A program made the position numbers and the translations under genes. A stretch of 64,000 nt of DNA from Planctomycetota bacterium (GTDB lineage Bacteria > Planctomycetota > B15-G4): contig JAJDEP010000013.1 in NCBI GenBank assembly GCA_029259715.1, positions 1 to 64,000 of the forward strand, in the 5' to 3' direction. This document shows, piece by piece, positions 18,721-28,159 of this stretch. Numbering within the stretch: position 1 is the stretch's first letter; each line of letters begins with the position of its first letter. Under the pieces are notes generated by a model that was not told where the DNA came from, made no database searches, and worked only from the letters and a program-made list of their open reading frames with translations.

Positions 18721-20229
18721 TCACTCGAAGAAGCCCCGGTATAGCTCATCGGCCCGGGTGGGCGGACGCGTGAACAGGCTCACGACGACGGTCACGACGC
18801 CGGCGAGGATGAAGGCGGGCACCAGTTCGTAGAGGCCGAACCAATCCTGCCAGCGCCACACGGCCACCACCACCACGCCGGTGATGATGCCGGCCACCAC
18901 CCCGGCCCGGGTCGTGCCCCGCCAGTAGAGCGCCAGGATGGAGGTCGGTCCCAGCGACGCCCCCAGACCCGCCCAGGCCAGCAGCACGAACCAGAACACC
19001 AGGTCGCCGCCGTGGAGCCCGAGCACGACACTCACGACGACGAGCCCCACCACCACCCAGCGGCTGGCCATCACGCCGGCCCGCTCGGAGAGGGGCTCGC
19101 CCCGCCGCACGAGCATCTGCCAGAAGTCGCGCACGACGCTGCTGGCCGCCACCAGCAGCTGGCTGTCGGTGGTCGACATGATCGCGGCGAAGATGGACGC
19201 TGCCACCACGCCGAACAGCGCCGGGTGCAGGTGCGACCGGGCCAGATCGATGGCCAGGTTCTCGGGGTCGGCCCCCGTGAGCTGCGCGGGATCGGTGAGC
19301 ACCGCCCGCCCCACGAGGCCGATCATCACGGCGCCGAAGGCCATGACCACGTTCCAGGCGGTGCCCACCACGGCCGAGGCCCGCAGCTGATTCGGGTCCT
19401 TGATGGACATGTAGCGCACCAGGATGTGCGGATTGCCGGGGCTCCCCAGCCCGATGCCGAGCAACCCGATCAAGGCGCCGGTGCCCAGGGCCATGGGATC
19501 GATGAGGGCCGGGTCGAGGGCCGACAGGGTGGCGGTCACCGCGTCCCAGCCGCCGGCGTCGGTCATGACCACCAGGGGCAGGACCACCAACGAGAACACC
19601 ATCACCGCGGCCTGCATCACGTCCGTGAGGCTCACGGCCAGGAACCCGCCGAGCACCGTGTAACCGAGCACGATGGCCGCCGTCACCAGGACGCCTTCGG
19701 TGAGGCCCAGGCCCAGGCCGGCGCTGAAGGCCTTGCCGCCCGCGAGGAACTGGGCCCCCACGTAGGTCGGCAGGAAGATCAGGAACACCACCACGAGCAG
19801 CCCGCGCAGCAACCCCTTGTCCTCGAAGCGCGCCGCGAAGAAGTCCGGCAGGGTGATGCAGTCGTGGCGTTCGCTGAAGCGCCTCAGGCGCCCGGCGTAG
19901 CTCCAGAACAGCAGGAACTCCACGACGATGTAGCCCACCGAGGCCCACAGGGCCGAGGCCCCCTGGGTGTAGGCCAGGCCCGACAGCCCCAGGATCAGCC
20001 ACGAGCTGCGGCCCGACACCACCGCCGACAGGGCCACCACCCACTTGTTCAGGCTGCGCCCGGCCAGGAAGTAATTGCCCATGCCGGCGCTGCTGAAGCG
20101 CGTGGCCCACACGCCGATGCCGATGACCAGCACCAGGTACCCGATGAACGCCGCCAGGAATTCGAAGCCGCCGGGGCCGGGGAGCGACGGGTCCAACGCA
20201 GCCTGGCCCATCGCTGCCTGCGCGAGCAC
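18721..20229 (-). CDS. Sodium:solute symporter family protein (SSF)
   Basis: 502 residues with about 13 hydrophobic segments. Hallmarks of the SSF family include 'GNYFLAGRSLNKWVVALS', 'GLSGLAYTQG', 'LPDFFAARF' and 'MSTTDSQLLVAASSVVRDF'. Overall it is closest in appearance to the PutP-type sodium/proline group, but substrate cannot be read from sequence. The start is GTG, 20 bp after the gltX stop. It is an inner-membrane protein driving solute uptake with sodium. An alternative out-of-frame ORF of 519 aa over the same region is a shadow. Confidence 0.88.
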   Translation of the reverse strand: MLAQAAMGQAALDPSLPGPGGFEFLAAFIGYLVLVIGIGVWATRFSSAGMGNYFLAGRSLNKWVVALSAVVSGRSSWLILGLSGLAYTQGASALWASVGYIVVEFLLFWSYAGRLRRFSERHDCITLPDFFAARFEDKGLLRGLLVVVFLIFLPTYVGAQFLAGGKAFSAGLGLGLTEGVLVTAAIVLGYTVLGGFLAVSLTDVMQAAVMVFSLVVLPLVVMTDAGGWDAVTATLSALDPALIDPMALGTGALIGLLGIGLGSPGNPHILVRYMSIKDPNQLRASAVVGTAWNVVMAFGAVMIGLVGRAVLTDPAQLTGADPENLAIDLARSHLHPALFGVVAASIFAAIMSTTDSQLLVAASSVVRDFWQMLVRRGEPLSERAGVMASRWVVVGLVVVSVVLGLHGGDLVFWFVLLAWAGLGASLGPTSILALYWRGTTRAGVVAGIITGVVVVAVWRWQDWFGLYELVPAFILAGVVTVVVSLFTRPPTRADELYRGFFE

Positions 20230-20249
20230 CGACCCTGCCGGCGCGGCGC

Positions 20250-21695
20250 TCAGGTCGTCGGCGCCAGGCGGTCGGTGAGCGCGGCCACCCGCGCGAGCGA
20301 CTCATCGAGGCCGACGCTGTCGATGGACGGGAGCAGCGGCGGACTGGCCACCGATCCGGTCACCGCGACCCGCAGGCCCATGAACAGGGCGCCCACCTTG
20401 ATCTCGTGCTTCTCGGCCACCAACCGCAGGGCGGCCTCGCGCTCGTCGTCGCCGTGGCCCTCGAATTCCCGCAGCCGCTCGGCCGCCTCGCGCAACACCG
20501 TGACGAGCACGGCCGGGTCCACCTTCTTGGTCTTCTTGGCCAGGCCCTCGAGGTCGGGCTCGGGCCGGGCCTTCAGGTAGGCGGCCGCCGGTTCGAAGTC
20601 CTTGAGGTTCTTCATGCGGTCCTGGAACAGCGGCAGGATCTTCAGCAGCTCGTCATTGTGCCACTCGCCGGCCCAGCCGTCGGACTGCAGCCGGTCGGCC
20701 AGCTCCTCGATGTCGAGCTTGCGGATCTTCTCGCCGTTGAGCCAGTCGAGCTTGACCATGTCGAACACCGGCCCGCCGAGGCTGATGTCCTTGGGATCGA
20801 ACTTGTCGATGAACTCACCGATGGTGAACTCCTCGTCGTCCTCCCGCGGGCTCCAGCCCTGCAGGGCGAGGAAGTTCACCATGGTCTCGGGCAGGTAGCC
20901 GTTCTGCTGGTACCACAGCACCGAGGTGGGGTTCTTGCGCTTGCTGATCTTGCTCTTGTCGGCGTTGCGCAACAGCGGGACGTGGGCATAGATCGGCGGC
21001 TGCCACCCGAACGCGCTGTAGAGCATGATGTGCTTGGGCACCGACGGGATCCACTCCTCGGCGCGCATGATGATGGTCACGCCCATGAGGTGGTCATCGA
21101 CGACGTTGGCCAGGTGATACGTCGGCATGCCGTCCGTCTTGAGCAGCACCTGGTCGTCGACGTTCTCGTTCTCGATCACAATCTCGCCGCGCAACAGGTC
21201 GTTCCAACGGGTGGTCGCGCTCTTGTCGACGGCCAGGCGCACGACGTGGGGCTCGTCGGCCGCGCGCTGCGCCGACTCGTCGGGCTGCAGGCTGCGGCAC
21301 TTGCCGTCGTAGCCGGTGGGCCGCTTGGCGGCCTTCTGGAAGGTGCGCAGCTCGGTCAGGCGCTCCGCCGTGCAGAAGCAGCGGTAGGCGTGCCCGCCGG
21401 CGATGAGCTCGTCGACGTACTGCCGGTAGGTGGCCTTGCGCTCGCTCTGGCGGTAGGGCCCGTGGTCGCCGCCCATGGCCGGGCTCTCGTCGGCCTCGAT
21501 GCCTAGCCACGCCAGGGCCGTGTGGATCTCGGCCTCGTGCTCGGGCTTGCTGCGCGTGCTGTCGGTGTCCTCGATGCGCAGGATGAAGCGGCCGCCGTGC
21601 TTGCGCGCCCAGGCCCAATTGAACAGGGCCACATAGGCGGTGCCGACATGGGGATCGCCCGTGGGCGAAGGTGCGATGCGGGTGACGACGTTCAA
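20250..21695 (-). CDS. gltX: Glutamate--tRNA ligase
   Basis: 481 residues, usual length for bacterial GluRS. It charges tRNA(Glu) with glutamate and supplies the substrate for heme synthesis by the C5 route, whose first enzyme HemA is encoded at 58.9-60.2 kb. The class I signature is near the N-terminus ('RIAPSPTGDPHVGTAY', a HIGH variant), with 'LRIEDTDSTRS' after it and the KMSKS equivalent 'KISKRK' in the middle. The start is TTG with GAGG upstream; no better ATG precedes the conserved N-terminus. It lies in a minus-strand run after the RCK protein. Confidence 0.95.
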   Translation of the reverse strand: MNVVTRIAPSPTGDPHVGTAYVALFNWAWARKHGGRFILRIEDTDSTRSKPEHEAEIHTALAWLGIEADESPAMGGDHGPYRQSERKATYRQYVDELIAGGHAYRCFCTAERLTELRTFQKAAKRPTGYDGKCRSLQPDESAQRAADEPHVVRLAVDKSATTRWNDLLRGEIVIENENVDDQVLLKTDGMPTYHLANVVDDHLMGVTIIMRAEEWIPSVPKHIMLYSAFGWQPPIYAHVPLLRNADKSKISKRKNPTSVLWYQQNGYLPETMVNFLALQGWSPREDDEEFTIGEFIDKFDPKDISLGGPVFDMVKLDWLNGEKIRKLDIEELADRLQSDGWAGEWHNDELLKILPLFQDRMKNLKDFEPAAAYLKARPEPDLEGLAKKTKKVDPAVLVTVLREAAERLREFEGHGDDEREAALRLVAEKHEIKVGALFMGLRVAVTGSVASPPLLPSIDSVGLDESLARVAALTDRLAPTT

Positions 21696-21787
21696 CAGAT
21701 GGCCTCGGTCAACGGGGTGCCTCGTTCAACGGGATGCTTCAACGACCAGGGGGTGGCCCCGGCAGGGAGGGGGTCCGGCGCGTGCGG

Positions 21788-22507
21788 TCAGGCCAGGACG
21801 CCGCGGCCCAGCTCGTTGAGCTGCTTGAGGTTCGCCAGCTTGCCCATGCACACGAGCACGTCGCCCTCCTCGAAGACGCGCACCGGATCGGGATTGAAGC
21901 GCGTGCTGTCGCCGGCCTTGCGCATGGCGATGACGATGATGTCGTGGCGCGCGCGGATGTCGGCGTCCTTCAGCGACTTGCCGAGCAGCGGCGAGCCGCG
22001 CTCGAGGGTCACCTCGCGCACGCGCACCTCGCTCTCGGCGACCTCGGGGTCCTGGCTGAAGATGCGCATCAGGTCCATCACCGCCGGGCGCACGAACTGG
22101 CTGCCGAAGGCCTTGGTGCCGTCCTCGAACGGGTTCACCGCGCGGTCGGCGCCGGCCCGGATGAGCTTGTTGCGGGCGTGGGCGGAGGTGTAGCGGGCGA
22201 TGATGAACAGGTCGGGGTTGAGCTCTCGGGCGGTCATCGTCCCGAACAGGCTCTCGCTCTCCGACGGCAGCAGGATGATCATGCCGCGGGCCCGCTCGAT
22301 GCCGGCCTCCTTCATGATCTCCGGGTCGAGCACGTCGCCGTGGATGCACGGCAGCTCGTCGGTCTCGGCCAGGCTCGCCCGCTCGGCCGACTTGTCGACC
22401 ACGATCTGGGGCACGCCCTCGGCCATCAGATCCTGGCAGACCGCCTGGGCCGTGCCGCCGTAACCACACACGATGACGTGGTCGCTGAGGCTCATGAGGT
22501 CGGTCAT
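21788..22507 (-). CDS. RCK-domain (TrkA-N/TrkA-C) protein
   Basis: 239 residues. The N-terminal Rossmann nucleotide-binding fold shows 'VIVCGYGGTAQAVC' and a later 'IHGDVLDPEIM'. The C-terminal half fits a TrkA-C/RCK-C domain ('RGSPLLGKSLKDADIRARHD', 'VFEEGDVLVCMG'). Such proteins sense NAD(H) or similar nucleotides and gate potassium channels or Trk/Ktr uptake. No pore helices are in this protein, and no channel gene is next to it, so its membrane partner must be elsewhere or the protein is soluble. It lies between gltX and the peptidase gene. Confidence 0.85.
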   Translation of the reverse strand: MTDLMSLSDHVIVCGYGGTAQAVCQDLMAEGVPQIVVDKSAERASLAETDELPCIHGDVLDPEIMKEAGIERARGMIILLPSESESLFGTMTARELNPDLFIIARYTSAHARNKLIRAGADRAVNPFEDGTKAFGSQFVRPAVMDLMRIFSQDPEVAESEVRVREVTLERGSPLLGKSLKDADIRARHDIIVIAMRKAGDSTRFNPDPVRVFEEGDVLVCMGKLANLKQLNELGRGVLA

Positions 22508-22550
22508 GGTCCGTCCCCGGTGGACATCGGTGCGGGCGCTCCTGCGGCGG

Positions 22551-25226
22551 TCAGTACGCCAGCAGACGGATGTCGCTGAAGCGCACGCTGCCCTCCGAGG
22601 TGATCAGACCGATGTCTCCTCGCAGGGCCCCCTGAGGATACTTCATCGAAGGCCGCTCACGCCCCCCCACCATCGGCTTCAGGGGCCGGCCGTCGATGGT
22701 CACGAAGACCTGGCGGCCCCGCACCTCCACGCGCAGGTCGACGCCCCGGTAGGGATCGAACTCCCGTCGCATGGATCCGTCGCCCCGGAAGCTCCACTCA
22801 CCGTCGAAGCGGCCGTAGTCGACGCTGTTGCGGATCGTCCCGCTGCGGTTCCGCAGGACGATGGCGTCGAAATCGTTGCTGTCCTGGGCCCCGAAGCAGA
22901 GGCCCACGATCTGCCAGTCCTTCTCGGTGCGGATGGTGGCCTCGAGCGCCCAGTCGCCGCTCACGGGGCGCTTCAGGAAGAGGGTCCGGTAGGTGGAGGA
23001 GCCGTCGGCGCCCGCGCCGCCGCCCTCCCACTCGGAGACCACGGCGCCCCGGTCGCCGGCCTCGCCCGTGCCCACCACCGCCCGGAAGGAGCCCACGGGG
23101 TCGGTGCTATACCAGCCGTCGAGGTCGAAGCCGTTGTAGAGCCGCTGCCAGCGGCGCAGCGGTCGGCCCGTGCTCTCCTCGATGCGGACCGCGGCCTCCC
23201 GCGCCGCCTCGTGGAAGGGGTCGTGCTCGAGCAGCATCCCGGCGCAGCGCAGCGCCGAGCGCGGCATGTCCTTGTCCTCGTACAGCCCCACCAGCTCGAG
23301 CATGCGCTCGGCCAGCACCTGCAAGGCCGCCACCAGCCGGTGCTCGCGCTCGTCCAGGGCCTCGAGCTGGGTGCGCGCCGAGGCCCGCCGGATGTGGGTG
23401 CGCGGGGCGCTGAGGCGGAAGCGGCGGTAGTGGATGGCCGCCCGGTCGGGCTGCTCCGAGAGGCGGCAGGCCTCCGCCATGCCGAACAGTGCATCGGCGT
23501 GCCCGGCGTCGATGTCGAGGGCCTTGCCGAAGAAACGCTGGGCCGCCTGGACGTCGCCCGACGCCAGCGACTTGTCGCCCGACTCGACGAACTGATCGAG
23601 GCGCTTGTCCGATTCGCGCAGCTCCTGCGACAGGTCGAGGATCCACTGCCGCCAGCGCTGCTCGAAGGCGTCGAAGCTCGCGATCCCGGTGTCCTCGTAG
23701 CCGTCGATGAACCACTCGGTGAAGTGCGCCACCATGTCGCCGGGCGCGCCCTTCTTGAAGTCGTAGACGTAGTCCTCGAGCTTCTCGCGGTAGACGTAGC
23801 GCCCTTGCTCGTCCACGTACATGCGCAGGAAATAGAACACGCCCCAGCGGTACTTGTAGAATTTGGGGTCGTTCTTGCCGGCGTCGGTGCCGCCCATGAC
23901 CTCGCGCAGGAAGCCCGACCCGCTGTCCTTCACCTCGGCGGCCAGCGGCGTCAGGTAGCGCATCACCGGCAGATCGCGCCGCACCGATCCATTGCTCAAC
24001 AGCTCGATGCCTTCGAACAGGCTGGCGATGCCCTCGTTCACGAAGGAGGGCACGCTGCCCACCGCCTCGTACATGAACTGGTGGCTGGCCTCGTGGAAGA
24101 GCGTGGACATGGTGCCGCGCAGGCCGTGGTCGTAGGTCGCCACGGCCGAGCCGGTGAAGACCCCGCCGCTCCACTCCTTGGCCCCGGCCCGCTTCACGTA
24201 CTCGGGATGGTCGGCATAGATGTTGAGGTCGATGGGCGTGATCGAGATGTCGCGCAGGCCCTCGGGCACCTTCTCCGGCGCCGGGTCGGGGACGATGCCC
24301 CAGATCTCGCGGTAGTAGGCGTGCACCCGCTCCATGGCCGCGGCCGCCATGCTGCCGATCTCCCAGCCGGCGTTGGTCTTGATGCGGTAGTGGGGCGTCT
24401 CCCACTTGGCCGCCCGGCTCCACTTCGCGGTCTTGCGGTCGTGTTCCTCGATCCAGGCGGCGTCCCGCTCCTCGCGTTGGCCGAGACCCACCTCGGCCAC
24501 GTCGTCGCCGCCTTCGGCCAGGACCTGCTTCAGTCCGGCCCGTGCCTCGTCGTGCTCGGACGTCCCGGGGATGGTCGAGTCGAGGCGCACGCGCCAGCAG
24601 TAGAGCGCGTTGTTGTGCCAACCGTCCGCGGCGTACTCCCGCGCCAGCTCCGCGAACACCTCCGAGTACCGCGCCCGCACCGCGTCCGCCCGGCCAGGGA
24701 ACGGGTCGACCTGGCCCAGCCGCTCGAGCGCCTGCTCGAGATCCCGCGTCGCCTTGCGGTCGCCCTCGCCGACGGCGCGCTTGTAGACGGGGATCAACTG
24801 GTTGAGCGCGATCAGCTCGCCGTCCGGGTCACCGGCGGCCTGCGAGACCTCCTGCACTCCGGTCCAGCCCGTCACCGAGCGGGGATCGAGGGCCAGTACC
24901 TCCTCCCACGCGGCGAGGGCCGCCGCCCACTCCCGCCGCCGGGTGGCCACCTTGGCCCGCTCCGACTGCTGCTCGAGGAACTGCTGCAGCCCGCTCTTGT
25001 CCTTGGCGGCGGGCGCGAACGGCACTACGGGTGCGGCCAAGGCGACCGATGCAGCCGATGCAGCCGATGCAGCCGAGGCTACCGATGCGGCCAAAGCGAC
25101 CGGCGCCGCCAAAGCGACCGGCACCGCACGCGCGGGGACCGGTACCGGTGCAGGCGCCGGCGCCCCACCGAAGGGCAGGCCCGCGAGGAGTGCCAGCGCG
25201 ACGGTGAACGAGCCCGCCCGCCTCAT
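22551..25226 (-). CDS. Secreted DUF1570-type zinc peptidase with C-terminal DUF1080-like domain
   Basis: 891 residues. A signal peptide runs into an Ala/Val/Pro low-complexity linker (residues 20-70), then TPR-like helices ('AALAAWEEVLALDPRS'). A gluzincin-type site follows: HEASH with a downstream 'NEGIASLFEG' Glu (about residues 370-400), as in DUF1570/peptidase MA-like proteins. More TPR-like repeats come after it ('RFFGKALDIDAGHADALFG'). The last 170 residues look like a jelly-roll DUF1080 (3-keto-disaccharide hydrolase-like) domain ('LYNGFDLDGWYSTD', 'RVEVRGRQVFVTIDGRPL'). ATG overlaps the upstream stop as ATGA. Likely an exported metal peptidase; whether the jelly-roll binds or cleaves glycans is unknown. 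Confidence 0.8.
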   Translation of the reverse strand: MRRAGSFTVALALLAGLPFGGAPAPAPVPVPARAVPVALAAPVALAASVASAASAASAASVALAAPVVPFAPAAKDKSGLQQFLEQQSERAKVATRRREWAAALAAWEEVLALDPRSVTGWTGVQEVSQAAGDPDGELIALNQLIPVYKRAVGEGDRKATRDLEQALERLGQVDPFPGRADAVRARYSEVFAELAREYAADGWHNNALYCWRVRLDSTIPGTSEHDEARAGLKQVLAEGGDDVAEVGLGQREERDAAWIEEHDRKTAKWSRAAKWETPHYRIKTNAGWEIGSMAAAAMERVHAYYREIWGIVPDPAPEKVPEGLRDISITPIDLNIYADHPEYVKRAGAKEWSGGVFTGSAVATYDHGLRGTMSTLFHEASHQFMYEAVGSVPSFVNEGIASLFEGIELLSNGSVRRDLPVMRYLTPLAAEVKDSGSGFLREVMGGTDAGKNDPKFYKYRWGVFYFLRMYVDEQGRYVYREKLEDYVYDFKKGAPGDMVAHFTEWFIDGYEDTGIASFDAFEQRWRQWILDLSQELRESDKRLDQFVESGDKSLASGDVQAAQRFFGKALDIDAGHADALFGMAEACRLSEQPDRAAIHYRRFRLSAPRTHIRRASARTQLEALDEREHRLVAALQVLAERMLELVGLYEDKDMPRSALRCAGMLLEHDPFHEAAREAAVRIEESTGRPLRRWQRLYNGFDLDGWYSTDPVGSFRAVVGTGEAGDRGAVVSEWEGGGAGADGSSTYRTLFLKRPVSGDWALEATIRTEKDWQIVGLCFGAQDSNDFDAIVLRNRSGTIRNSVDYGRFDGEWSFRGDGSMRREFDPYRGVDLRVEVRGRQVFVTIDGRPLKPMVGGRERPSMKYPQGALRGDIGLITSEGSVRFSDIRLLAY
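25034..25172 (-). repeat. Low-complexity repeat tract encoding Ala/Val/Pro linker
   Basis: Short imperfect tandem units such as 'gatgcagcc' (three copies in a row) and 'aaagcgaccggc' encode 'AASAASAAS' and 'VPVALAAPVALAA'. The tract links the signal peptide to the folded part of the secreted peptidase and probably varies in length between strains. Confidence 0.7.
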
Positions 25227-26275
25227 TCAGGCACCAAGCCGTCGCAGAACTCCGCGATGTCCGGCGGCAGGGGCGACTCCACGCGCATGAGCCCGCTCTG
25301 CGGGTGCTCGAAGGTGAGCGCGTGACTGTGGAGCGCCTGGCGCGGCAACTCCAGCAGCCGCCAGTCGTCCTCGGTGATCGTGCGGTTGCTGTAGCGCAGG
25401 AAGATCTCGTCGTCGCGGCCGTAGATCTTGTCGCCCACCACGGGAAACCCGATGGCCGAGAAGTGCACGCGGATCTGGTGGTGGCGGCCGGTGAGCAGGT
25501 CGACGTGGCACAGGGTGTAGCCGTCGTACCGCTGGCGCACGGTGTACTTCGTGCGCGACGGCTGGCCCACGTCGTGCCGGATGGTGCGCGCGTTGCGCAC
25601 GTGCCCGCTGTGGGTCGGGCCGATGGGCAGGTCGATGAACCCCTCGTCATCGGGGACCCGGCCGTGCACGAGCACCAGGTACTCCTTCTTCACCTTGCGC
25701 CTCTCGAACTGCTGTTGCACGGCGATGAGGGCGCGCTGGGTCTTGGACACCAGCAGCACGCCGCTGGTCTCGAGGTCGAGGCGGTGGCAGAGCTTCGGAA
25801 CGACGTCGAGCAAGGGGTCGTCGAAGTCCCGGTACTGGCGGTGCAGCTCGGTGATCACGGTCCAGTGGATCAGCCGGCCGGACGGATGCACGGCGATGTT
25901 CGGCGGCTTGTCGATGCCGATCAACACGTCGTCTTCGAACAGCTTGACCAGCGCGACGTCGCGACGCACCCGGGCCGCGTGCTCCTCGTCTCGCACCGTG
26001 CGCGGCAACTTGATGGTGACCACGTCCCCGGCCAGCATGCGCCGCGAGGCCCGGGCCGACCGACTCGATGAGGCGCTCGGCCCCCCCACCAGTTGCACCA
26101 GCCCCTCGTCGAGCAGACGACGCACGCTGGTGCGCGAGCGCCACGTCAGCCGACCGGTCAGGAAGTGGTCGAGGCGGCTGCCGATCTCCTCCTCGCGGAC
26201 CCGGTAATTGAGGGTCTCGCGACGACCGTCCAGCAGACGGATGTCGAACCCCTTGTCACCGTGCTTGCCCGACAC
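25223..26275 (-). CDS. RluA-family 23S rRNA/tRNA pseudouridine synthase
   Basis: 350 residues. An S4-like RNA-binding domain at the N-terminus ('SRLDHFLTGRLTWRSRTSVR') is followed by the RluA catalytic domain. The catalytic Asp lies in 'HRLDLETSGVLLVSK' and further family motifs are 'IDKPPNIAVHPSG' and 'LTGRHHQIRVHFSAIGFP'. It isomerises uridine in structured RNA; the exact target (RluA, RluC or RluD type) cannot be told. The start is GTG, 15 bp after the upstream stop, and the stop overlaps the peptidase start by 4 nt. Confidence 0.92.
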   Translation of the reverse strand: MSGKHGDKGFDIRLLDGRRETLNYRVREEEIGSRLDHFLTGRLTWRSRTSVRRLLDEGLVQLVGGPSASSSRSARASRRMLAGDVVTIKLPRTVRDEEHAARVRRDVALVKLFEDDVLIGIDKPPNIAVHPSGRLIHWTVITELHRQYRDFDDPLLDVVPKLCHRLDLETSGVLLVSKTQRALIAVQQQFERRKVKKEYLVLVHGRVPDDEGFIDLPIGPTHSGHVRNARTIRHDVGQPSRTKYTVRQRYDGYTLCHVDLLTGRHHQIRVHFSAIGFPVVGDKIYGRDDEIFLRYSNRTITEDDWRLLELPRQALHSHALTFEHPQSGLMRVESPLPPDIAEFCDGLVPE

Positions 26276-26290
26276 GCCGCGACGACCCGA

Positions 26291-28159
26291 TCAGGTCTCG
26301 TCCCGCTTGACCCCGACGTTGAACTCGATCGGTCGGCCCGGGACGTAGTCGTAGTAAAGCGAGCCGTCCTTCTGGGGCACGACATGGCCGGAACCCCGCT
26401 CGACCTGCAGGAAGCGCATGCGGTAGGGCAGCGGCGGGCGGATGTAGACCTTGCTCGGCGCCGGAGCCCCGGGCACGACCACCTGGCCGGCGATGACCCG
26501 CCCGCGCCGCGCCCAGTAGAGGGAGAAATTCGTCATGCCGAACACGGTGGCGAGTTGGCGGAACTGCACCTTGTTCGTGGCCGGCAGGAGTTCATCGACC
26601 ATGCCCGGCATGATCACCAGCTCCTCGCCGTAGTCATCGACGATGAGGCCGCGGGCCAGGCTCATGATCGCCGTGGAGAAGGCGGCGTCGTACGCGTGGT
26701 GGCCGTCGAGCAGCGAACCCATGCCGTCGGGATTCGTGCGCGAGAGGATCGTGGCGACGTGGGACCAGCAGCGCCGCGTGTCCCGGTCGGCGAGGGCCTG
26801 GCGGGCGGCGATGAAGTGGGCCGCGGTCGAGTCCTCGGGCGCCTCGGACCATGTAAAGGTGGGCAACTCATCCGTGCGCTCCGGCATCCCTGCCCGCACG
26901 AGGACCTCGACCATCGAGTGGCGCACCTGGGCGGGGTCGGCCCACACGGGCACCGGTCCCGCCTCGACCAGGTCGAGGATGACGTCCGCGAGCAACGGGT
27001 CGTGCTCGAAGCCGGGCATCTGACGCGCCGCCCGGCAGAGGCCTTCGAGGAAGGCGAGGCGCCGGTCCACGGGCAGATCACCCACCCGCTCGCGCGCGTG
27101 CTCCAGGTTGTCGACCATGCGCGGGTGCGCGAAGTTGGCCATGCCCCACTCGACCAGCACGGCGAGCATGCCCGCTTCCACTGCATTGTCGCTGGCCGGG
27201 TGGCCGTAGGGACGGTCGCTGAGCGTCAGGATCTCGAGGTGGGCGTCGCCCAGCGCACGCATGTGGTGCACCGACGCGTGCATGGCCCGGGTGAGCTGGT
27301 CGCTGCCGATCAGGTTGAGGTAGTAGGTCGGCCGCACCTGGCTCTGCCACGTGCCGATCTCCTCGAGGCGTTCGTAGGAGTAGCGCTGCAACGACGTGCG
27401 CCAGGACTCCTCGTCGGCGACCCCGCCCGGCGCCAGGCCGGCCGAGGGCCCGCCGAGGTGCAGGCCGGCCCAGCGCGCCTCGCGGGGCTCGAGTTCGACC
27501 ACGAAGTCGAGCACCAGCGCCGGGTCGTCGGGGCCGGTCGGCGCCGGTGGAACCGTGACCTGGGGCTGCACGCCGTTCGGATCCCAATAGAACACGGCCG
27601 AGCCGTCGCGGGTGAGCACGTTGCCCTCGAGCGAGAACTCCGGCGCCCCCACGTACGGCAGCGACGGCAGAGGCCGCTGGAGCGGGTCGCCCCCGCCGGC
27701 CGAGACCTCGACCCGCAGGTGCGATCGGCGTGATTGCCTGAAGGGATTCTCGAAGGCCACCTGCACGGCGACCTCGACCCGCTCCTCGTGCTTCAGGCGA
27801 CGCGGCATGGCCAGCGCCCGGAGGTTCACGGAGGCCTCACCGACCACGTCGTAGTAGGTCGCCCACAGCTCGGGGCCCGATCCGTAGCGCAGGCGCTGAC
27901 GATCGAGGGGCTCACCGGTGTCGCCGTGGAAGAAGCGCAGCACGGCGGCGCCGCTGTCCACCGAGCCGTCGCCGCCGAGCTTGCCGCTCAGGGTCGAATC
28001 GAAGGTGCTCAGGGGCAGCGATCGACGCACGGTCGACTCGGCGGGTGCCGAATCCGCCTGCAGGGCGCGAGGAGACCCCGCGAGCAACAGGAGGAAGGCG
28101 GTGAGGACGGTGGCGAGGCGGGCCGAGGACACGGGCGCCGGGGGGCTCGGGAGGGACAT
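26291..28159 (-). CDS. Secreted protein of unknown function, 622 aa
   Basis: ATG at 28159 is chosen because it starts a signal peptide ('ARLATVLTAFLLLLAGSPRALQA') and lies 6 nt after a perfect TATAAT, which implies a leaderless mRNA. The ORF-track start at 28297 lies upstream of this promoter. The N-terminal third is beta-rich with Ig-like features. The remainder is helical ('MRALGDAHLEILTLSDRPYG', 'LLDGHHAYDAAFSTAIMSL'), perhaps an alpha/alpha toroid as in some glycan-active enzymes, and it ends in another beta segment. No catalytic motif is clear. It is first in the long minus-strand run. Confidence 0.7.
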   Translation of the reverse strand: MSLPSPPAPVSSARLATVLTAFLLLLAGSPRALQADSAPAESTVRRSLPLSTFDSTLSGKLGGDGSVDSGAAVLRFFHGDTGEPLDRQRLRYGSGPELWATYYDVVGEASVNLRALAMPRRLKHEERVEVAVQVAFENPFRQSRRSHLRVEVSAGGGDPLQRPLPSLPYVGAPEFSLEGNVLTRDGSAVFYWDPNGVQPQVTVPPAPTGPDDPALVLDFVVELEPREARWAGLHLGGPSAGLAPGGVADEESWRTSLQRYSYERLEEIGTWQSQVRPTYYLNLIGSDQLTRAMHASVHHMRALGDAHLEILTLSDRPYGHPASDNAVEAGMLAVLVEWGMANFAHPRMVDNLEHARERVGDLPVDRRLAFLEGLCRAARQMPGFEHDPLLADVILDLVEAGPVPVWADPAQVRHSMVEVLVRAGMPERTDELPTFTWSEAPEDSTAAHFIAARQALADRDTRRCWSHVATILSRTNPDGMGSLLDGHHAYDAAFSTAIMSLARGLIVDDYGEELVIMPGMVDELLPATNKVQFRQLATVFGMTNFSLYWARRGRVIAGQVVVPGAPAPSKVYIRPPLPYRMRFLQVERGSGHVVPQKDGSLYYDYVPGRPIEFNVGVKRDET

